Shown piece by piece: positions 60,093-64,000 of a stretch of DNA of 64,000 nucleotides. A model generated the notes under the pieces. It did not search any database. It saw nothing but the letters and a program-made list of their open reading frames with translations, and was not told where the DNA came from. Numbering within the stretch: position 1 is the stretch's first letter; every line of letters starts with the position of its first letter. The stretch comes from Amycolatopsis sp. EV170708-02-1 (GTDB taxonomy: Bacteria; Actinomycetota; Actinomycetes; Mycobacteriales; Pseudonocardiaceae), in assembly GCF_022479115.1 (NCBI RefSeq), contig NZ_CP092497.1, forward strand, positions 6,572,001 to 6,636,000, written 5' to 3'. A program made the position numbers and the translations under genes.

Positions 60093-60419
60093 TCACCGCT
60101 CGAATCGGCCGGCGATGGTGCTGTCGACGGCTTGGTAGGCCTGCACCGCCTGGCCGCCGTTGTCCGCCAGCTGCCGGTAGATACCGGGAATCTGGTCCAT
60201 GGCCCCGGCCACCGCGGTCCTCGGTGTGGTGTAAAGCGCGGTGAACGCGCGCCCCAAGGGGCCTGTGCCGATCTGGCCGGGGGCGTCGATCTTGCCACGT
60301 TGGAGCGCCCAGGCCGGGTCGAGCTCGTCACCCGCGGCGCGCAGCCTGTTCAACTGCCCCGACGTCTCTTCGGGGAGCATGTCGATCTTGCCGTCGCCGT
60401 TGCGGTCGATTCCGGTCAT
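60093..60419 (-). CDS. small WXG100-type partner with EF-hand-like loop
   Basis: 108 residues from ATG 60419. It begins MTGIDRNGDGKIDMLPEE, where DxNxDGxI resembles a calcium-binding loop (D5, N7, D9, D13; the usual acidic residue at loop position 12 is shifted to E17). The remainder is helical with IYRQLADNGGQAVQAYQA, typical of small ESX-associated proteins encoded before secreted toxins. It lies 13 bp upstream of the toxin and overlaps the YbaB-like gene, so probably escorts the toxin or forms a heterodimer with its N-terminus. Calcium binding is a guess. Confidence 0.75.
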   Translation of the reverse strand: MTGIDRNGDGKIDMLPEETSGQLNRLRAAGDELDPAWALQRGKIDAPGQIGTGPLGRAFTALYTTPRTAVAGAMDQIPGIYRQLADNGGQAVQAYQAVDSTIAGRFER

Positions 60420-60781
60420 CGAAGCCTCCGGTCCAGTTCGTGCAGCAGCGGGTCGAAGCGCAGATCCGTCGTCTCGGGAGTGGCGTCGGCGGGCAGGAAG
60501 CCCGCGACGATCTCCATGACCTCTTCCTGGGAGCGTTCGACGGCCCGATGGAAGGTCTCGGTGATGTCCCGTGCCAGCGCGGCCGAATCGGGCGCCCGGT
60601 AGATCCGCGGGTCCAGCCACAGTTCGACGAGCTCACCGGCCCCGCCGACGGTCACGCCGATCAGTCCGTCGTCCGATTCGGCGGTGGCCCGGATCTCGGC
60701 CATCCTCCGTTGAGTGGACCGGATGTCCTGGGCCAGTCGCCCGTACTCGGCCCGCATGTCCAGCCGGAACGGCGAATCCAT
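60416..60781 (-). CDS. YbaB/EbfC-fold protein of the ESX toxin cassette
   Basis: 121 residues from ATG 60781, with GGGAGG upstream. Helix about 10-35 (RAEYGRLAQDIRSTQRRMAEI) then strands GLIGVTVGGAGELVELWLD, the core of the YbaB/EbfC fold, followed by a long helix ending in RRLR. The classic family are nucleoid proteins, but versions next to WXG100 and polymorphic toxin genes are common in actinobacteria and may be toxin chaperones. Overlaps the next gene (ATGA). Function here unknown. Confidence 0.8.
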   Translation of the reverse strand: MDSPFRLDMRAEYGRLAQDIRSTQRRMAEIRATAESDDGLIGVTVGGAGELVELWLDPRIYRAPDSAALARDITETFHRAVERSQEEVMEIVAGFLPADATPETTDLRFDPLLHELDRRLR

Positions 60782-60839
60782 GGCACCTCCCCTGTTCGCG
60801 TCCCGGTCAGCTTGTCCGCGTCCGGCGCTTCGCGGGGCG

Positions 60840-60861
60840 GCGTGACCTGTTGCTGTCACGC
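60840..60861. promoter_or_regulatory. inverted repeat in the divergent promoter region of the secretion locus
   Basis: GCGTGAC (60840-60846) and GTCACGC (60855-60861) are perfectly complementary with an 8-base spacer, in the 137 bp between the two divergent gene sets. Candidate operator that could coordinate toxin and mycosin transcripts. Confidence 0.5.
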
Positions 60862-60918
60862 GGGTTCATCGCCTCGTTGCGCACACGACCATGTGAGACG
60901 AGGAAAGGAGCCGACCGG

Positions 60919-61263
60919 ATGACCTTCGACGTCGTCGGCCTGTGCCGCCGGGAACCCGATGCCGACGCGCTGATCTCGGCGATCCGGGCCGCGAGCCCAC
61001 TGTCCGAAGTGGAAGTCGACGAAGACCGCATGCTGTTCCTCCTGCGGCATCCCGGCGGACGGGTGGTGCTGACCATCGAGAACGCCAGGTCGGTCCGGGT
61101 GCCGGGAGAAGTGCGGCGGCTACTCGGAATCGACGTGCCGCCGCCGGTGTGGTGGGTCGAAAGCCGGGCCCCGGAAGACGACGCCGAGGCGGAAGCGATC
61201 GCGCGAGGATTCACCGCCGCCCTGGTCGCCGTGACCGGCGGATCGTCGTGGTCGAGCCGATGA
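60919..61263 (+). CDS. small uncharacterised protein of the type VII locus
   Basis: 114 residues from ATG 60919, preceded by AGGAAAGGAG. Mixed alpha/beta, with repeated acidic helices and a VWWVESRAPEDD segment; no signal peptide or membrane helix. It is the first gene of a four-base-overlapping set leading to mycosin (ATGA with the next). No known family is recognised; the association with ESX genes is the only hint. Confidence 0.7.
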   Translation: MTFDVVGLCRREPDADALISAIRAASPLSEVEVDEDRMLFLLRHPGGRVVLTIENARSVRVPGEVRRLLGIDVPPPVWWVESRAPEDDAEAEAIARGFTAALVAVTGGSSWSSR

Positions 61264-62219
61264 CCGGGCATCCGGGCGCATGGGCCCGTGCCACGCCCGA
61301 AGCGATCGTCGTCGAACAGTTCCGTGACGTGGTGCCGGCTTCCACCTGGCTCATCGACGCGGCCAGGACGGCCGTCGAAAGCGGGCGAGCGCTGCAACTC
61401 GTCACCGGTGCACGAAGCGGGCTCACCTTCCCGATGGAGTCCCTGTTGGGGGACGCGGGCGCCGGTTGGGTCGTCCGCGACGAAAACGGGGGGCATCGCG
61501 ACGGCTTCCTGGGGCTTCCCCTGGACTGGAACGGCTCCCGATTCGTTCCCGAGAAGGGTGCGACGATCCCTCCGCCGAGGAAGTACTCACCGGGAAGCGG
61601 AGACCTCGAAGTCCGGATCACCACGCCGTTCCCGGCGGGGGAACCGCTCAAGCTCGGCAGGAGTACCGACACCGCGATGCGCGCGCTCACCGGCACCGGC
61701 CCGACCGGCTGGGGTGTCGCGGAACCGGTCACCGAACCCTGGTCGGTTTCCGGGATCTCCGCTCATTGCACCCGCCGGGCACCGGCTTCGGCGATAGTCG
61801 TCGGGGAAGGTGTGACCGGCAGGCTGCAGGTGTCGCAAGGGGACGACGTCGTCGTCGAGGAGGTCCGGCTGAGCGGGCCTGCCGCCGGATCCGTCGACAC
61901 CCGCCGCATCGAAGACCTGGCCGCCGAATGCGCGGGCACCGTGAGGCGGATGATCGTCGGCGCGGCACCCGGGCGGACCGAGGGGGTGCGTTCCGCGATC
62001 CCGGCGCCGCCCGCGCTGCCCTACGGAGTCCTCTTCGGACATGAACTGGTCTCCGCCGCCGGAATCGCACACGCGCACCGGACCCCGGCCGCGCGGGTGA
62101 GGCTTCTGGGTGCAGGCGATCGTAAAGCCGTCTGGTGCCGGTTCGACGGCGGTGCTTCGGCGCCGTTCGAGCAACTCACCGACATCCTCCACCACTATGC
62201 GACACCCGCCGGGAGCTGA
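61260..62219 (+). CDS. uncharacterised ESX-associated protein (possibly DUF6177-type)
   Basis: 319 residues from ATG 61260. It has an alpha/beta start (STWLIDAARTAVESGRALQLVTG), a central region and a C-terminal segment with PAPPALPYGVLFGHELVSAAGIAHAHRTPAARVRLLGAG. I associate the sequence with actinobacterial type VII proteins of the DUF6177 type, but only weakly. No membrane helix. Translationally coupled to the small gene before it and 4 bp before mycosin, so part of the secretion unit. Confidence 0.65.
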   Translation: MTGHPGAWARATPEAIVVEQFRDVVPASTWLIDAARTAVESGRALQLVTGARSGLTFPMESLLGDAGAGWVVRDENGGHRDGFLGLPLDWNGSRFVPEKGATIPPPRKYSPGSGDLEVRITTPFPAGEPLKLGRSTDTAMRALTGTGPTGWGVAEPVTEPWSVSGISAHCTRRAPASAIVVGEGVTGRLQVSQGDDVVVEEVRLSGPAAGSVDTRRIEDLAAECAGTVRRMIVGAAPGRTEGVRSAIPAPPALPYGVLFGHELVSAAGIAHAHRTPAARVRLLGAGDRKAVWCRFDGGASAPFEQLTDILHHYATPAGS

Positions 62220-62223
62220 AACC

Positions 62224-63498
62224 GTGAAACGCACACTGGCGGCCACCGCACTCGTCGTGACCGCCCAAGTCCTCGGAACCGCGCCCATCGCCGAGGCGGC
62301 ACCCCCGCCGGGTGCCTGTCAGAATCCGGAACCGGCACGGTCCGCCGTACCGGCGCAACCTTGGGCGCAGCAAGTGCTCGATCCGCGCCGGGCATGGCCG
62401 CACAGCCGGGGCGGCGGGGTACTGATCGCGGTGGTCGACTCCGGTGTCGACGCCGACCACCCGCAGCTCCAGCGTCCGGGGAAGGTCCTTCCCGGCCGGG
62501 ACTTCTATCTCGCCGGCACCTTTCCGGGATCCTTCGACTGCGTCTCACACGGAACGGGGGTGGCCGCCATCGCCGCCGCGGATCCGGTCTCCGGTATCGG
62601 TTTCCACGGTGTCGCGCCGGACGCGCGGATCCTGCCGGTGCGGATCAACGATCGCGACGTCGGCGACCAGGGCGAGTCGTTGCGGATCGACCCCCAGGTC
62701 GTGGCCAACGGCATCCGGTACGCCGCGGATCAGGGCGCCAGGGTGATGAATCTTTCGTTGTCGGGGCACGAGGATTTCGCCGTCATCCGCGAGGCCGTCG
62801 CCTACGCGGTCGCGAGAGACGTCCTGGTGGTGGCCGCGGCGGGCAACGGACAGCGCGACGTGAACACCGAGCTGCCTTCGTATCCCGCCTCCTACCCCGG
62901 CGTACTCGCGGTGGGCGCGGTGGACATCGACGGCGCGCGGATCCAGGGTTCTCAGGTCGGTCGTTACGTCGATCTCGTCGCCCCGGGCGCCAAGGTGCTG
63001 ACCGCGACGAGAGCGGCAGGCCACGCCTATGTCGACGGCACGAGTTTCGCCGCCCCGTTCGTGGCCGGCACCGCCGCGCTGGTTCGCTCCGCCTGGCCCC
63101 GCCTCAATGCCGCCGAAGTCACGCAACGGCTGGTGGCCACGGCAAACCCGGCCCGTGGCGGGCAGGGGAGTCCCGCCTACGGGGCCGGTCTGATCGATCC
63201 GTACCGAGCGGTGACCGACGGACTCGATCCGCAGAAACCGGCGGCTCTGCCCGCTTTCGTCCCGTCACCTCCTGACCAGGCGCGGCTCGACAGGGAAGCC
63301 TCTGACGAGCGCGCGGCGAAAATCGCGAAGTGGCTCACCATCGCAGCGGTGACCGGAATCGCGCTGGCGGCGCTGATCGCGGTCGCCGTGCCCCGAGGGC
63401 GCCGCCGTCGCTGGCGGCCCGCTCGCGCGGAGGCAGTGCCCGATCAGCCCGCCGTCGTCGAACCGCCGGAACAGGTGTTCCTGATCTCGGAGCCGTGA
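62224..63498 (+). CDS. mycP: mycosin, type VII secretion-associated serine protease
   Basis: 424 residues from GTG 62224. Signal peptide about 1-26; catalytic Asp in LIAVVDSGVDADHPQL, His in CVSHGTGVAAIAA and Ser in VDGTSFAAPFVAGTAAL, with Asn in AAGNGQRDV as the oxyanion residue; C-terminal transmembrane helix (about 373-395) and Arg-rich cytoplasmic tail. This is the typical membrane-anchored mycosin needed for a stable, active ESX/T7SS complex. Complete, normal length. Confidence 0.95.
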   Translation: MKRTLAATALVVTAQVLGTAPIAEAAPPPGACQNPEPARSAVPAQPWAQQVLDPRRAWPHSRGGGVLIAVVDSGVDADHPQLQRPGKVLPGRDFYLAGTFPGSFDCVSHGTGVAAIAAADPVSGIGFHGVAPDARILPVRINDRDVGDQGESLRIDPQVVANGIRYAADQGARVMNLSLSGHEDFAVIREAVAYAVARDVLVVAAAGNGQRDVNTELPSYPASYPGVLAVGAVDIDGARIQGSQVGRYVDLVAPGAKVLTATRAAGHAYVDGTSFAAPFVAGTAALVRSAWPRLNAAEVTQRLVATANPARGGQGSPAYGAGLIDPYRAVTDGLDPQKPAALPAFVPSPPDQARLDREASDERAAKIAKWLTIAAVTGIALAALIAVAVPRGRRRRWRPARAEAVPDQPAVVEPPEQVFLISEP

Positions 63499-63501
63499 TC
63501 G

Positions 63502-63555
63502 CCGTCCATGAAGAATCCCCGGAGCGCATCGCTCCGGGGGATTCTTCATGGACGG
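63502..63555. terminator. terminator palindrome between mycP and a WXG100 gene
   Basis: Arms of 24-25 bases (63502-63525, 63531-63555; CCGTCCATGAAGAATCCCCG and complement, one extra G) with a 5-base loop, followed by GGAAAA. It lies between convergent genes, 3 bp after the mycP stop and 9 bp from the other stop, so it is a probable bidirectional terminator. Confidence 0.85.
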
Positions 63556-63564
63556 GAAAAACGA

Positions 63565-63858
63565 TCAGCCGAACAAAGCACTGCATTTCGCGACAGTGTG
63601 CTCGTAACCGTCGGCCGCGCCATTGGTGACCACGCCCTTCTGCTGGCCACACTCGATGTCCTCACCGGCGATCTTCTGGTCGCGCATCAGCGCCGCGTAG
63701 CCGTCGACGTTGTTCTGGCCCTCCCAGAACTCCTCCGCACGCAACGCTTCGTGCCGCTGGTCGTCCAACGACTGGCTGTGCTGAGCCATCGTGCTCTGCA
63801 GGTTACCCGCGATCGCGCGCAGGTCCCCGAAGTTCGCCGAAATGAGCGAGTCGGACAT
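63565..63858 (-). CDS. WXG100-family type VII secreted protein
   Basis: 97 residues. Two-helix hairpin with a F-W-E-G turn (about residues 43-46) and a helix continuing GYAALMRDQKI; the C-terminal ends CSALFG with a second cysteine upstream (IECGQQ). About 100 residues with no signal peptide, like EsxA/EsxB. These small dimeric proteins are the general substrates of the ESX machine. It pairs with the WXG100 gene immediately upstream (25 bp gap). The start codon is ATG 63858. Confidence 0.93.
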   Translation of the reverse strand: MSDSLISANFGDLRAIAGNLQSTMAQHSQSLDDQRHEALRAEEFWEGQNNVDGYAALMRDQKIAGEDIECGQQKGVVTNGAADGYEHTVAKCSALFG

Positions 63859-63883
63859 TTGATCTCCCTTTCAACTCCTACGA

Positions 63884-64000
63884 TCAGTTGATGACCGAGC
63901 CGATGGCGTTGCTCCACTCGTTGTCCACGTCGTCGTAGTTGACGTGCACCTGAGTGATCTTGTCGGACATGACGTCCACGTTCTCGGTGTTCCGGCCCCA
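63884..64000 (-). CDS. second WXG100-family protein, 3' part only
   Basis: Reads WGRNTENVDVMSDKITQVHV then NYDDVDNEWSNAIGSVIN and TGA at 63884-63886. The W-G near the window edge is the WXG turn, and the length of the visible second helix (about 36 residues) matches a WXG100 protein. The N-terminal half is outside. Together with the gene at 63565 it forms the expected EsxB/EsxA-like pair. Confidence 0.85.
   Translation of the reverse strand, partial: WGRNTENVDVMSDKITQVHVNYDDVDNEWSNAIGSVIN

Noticed and set aside
1..64000. tRNA, rRNA, insertion sequences, origin
   Set aside because: No T-loop/anticodon arrangement, rRNA core sequence, transposase or DnaA-box cluster was noticed on reading; small RNA genes cannot be excluded without a covariance search.

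Overview
The window is high-GC actinobacterial chromosome. An mce lipid-transport operon, F420 synthesis (fbiD/cofC), a KA-rich HU protein, type VII (ESX-type) secretion genes and the conserved recG/DAK2/rpmB/ung/thiL neighbourhood all point to a mycelial Pseudonocardiaceae-type organism. Amycolatopsis is my best guess, from gene content and from the dispersed palindromic intergenic repeats. No rRNA, tRNA or CRISPR array was recognised.

Layout. 1-6.7 kb: end of an mce operon (mceE end, mceF, two Mce-associated membrane proteins), three secreted beta-rich proteins of unknown function, and a secreted seven-blade RCC1-like protein on the other strand. 6.7-15.4 kb: PucR regulator, arginase-family enzyme, pyruvate carboxylase (apparent one-base frameshift), a subtilase, and an erythromycin-esterase-family gene divergent from a TetR regulator. 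15.6-18.9 kb: a small membrane protein, a GNAT, and a two-gene caspase-like peptidase/EACC1-like pair resembling a biological-conflict system. 19-28 kb: housekeeping block recG, DAK2, rpmB, ung, gamma carbonic anhydrase, two GNATs, thiL, a lone Lrp ligand domain, a DUF3515-type protein and a quinone-oxidoreductase-like gene. 28.8-35.7 kb: MocR regulator divergent from an FMN-binding split-barrel protein, then a response regulator/kinase pair divergent from a ferric-reductase-like/FMN-binding/ApbE operon (transmembrane flavin electron transfer). 35.7-41.5 kb: VOC protein, methyltransferase, asparaginase, cysteine dioxygenase with an apparent cysteine-rich leader peptide, gpsA, plsC-type acyltransferase, fbiD/cofC. 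41.6-49 kb: ppk, mutT1, hupB, leuDC and the divergent IclR regulator.

49.6-54.7 kb is a regulatory island: two paralogous response regulators face away from each other around a beta-helix/AAA+ fusion and a HTH regulator, followed by a kinase. 54.7-64 kb is a type VII secretion locus: a YezG-like immunity protein, a ~1480-residue secreted nuclease toxin (apparent frameshift inside its catalytic domain), a small WXG-type partner, a YbaB-fold protein, two uncharacterised proteins, mycosin and two WXG100 proteins, the last cut by the window end.

Many gene ends, mostly convergent ones, carry long near-perfect inverted repeats that probably serve as terminators; related copies keep pairing through compensatory changes. 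The strongest leads are the toxin/immunity locus, the caspase/EACC1 pair and the cysteine leader. The two frameshifts need raw-read confirmation before being treated as biology.
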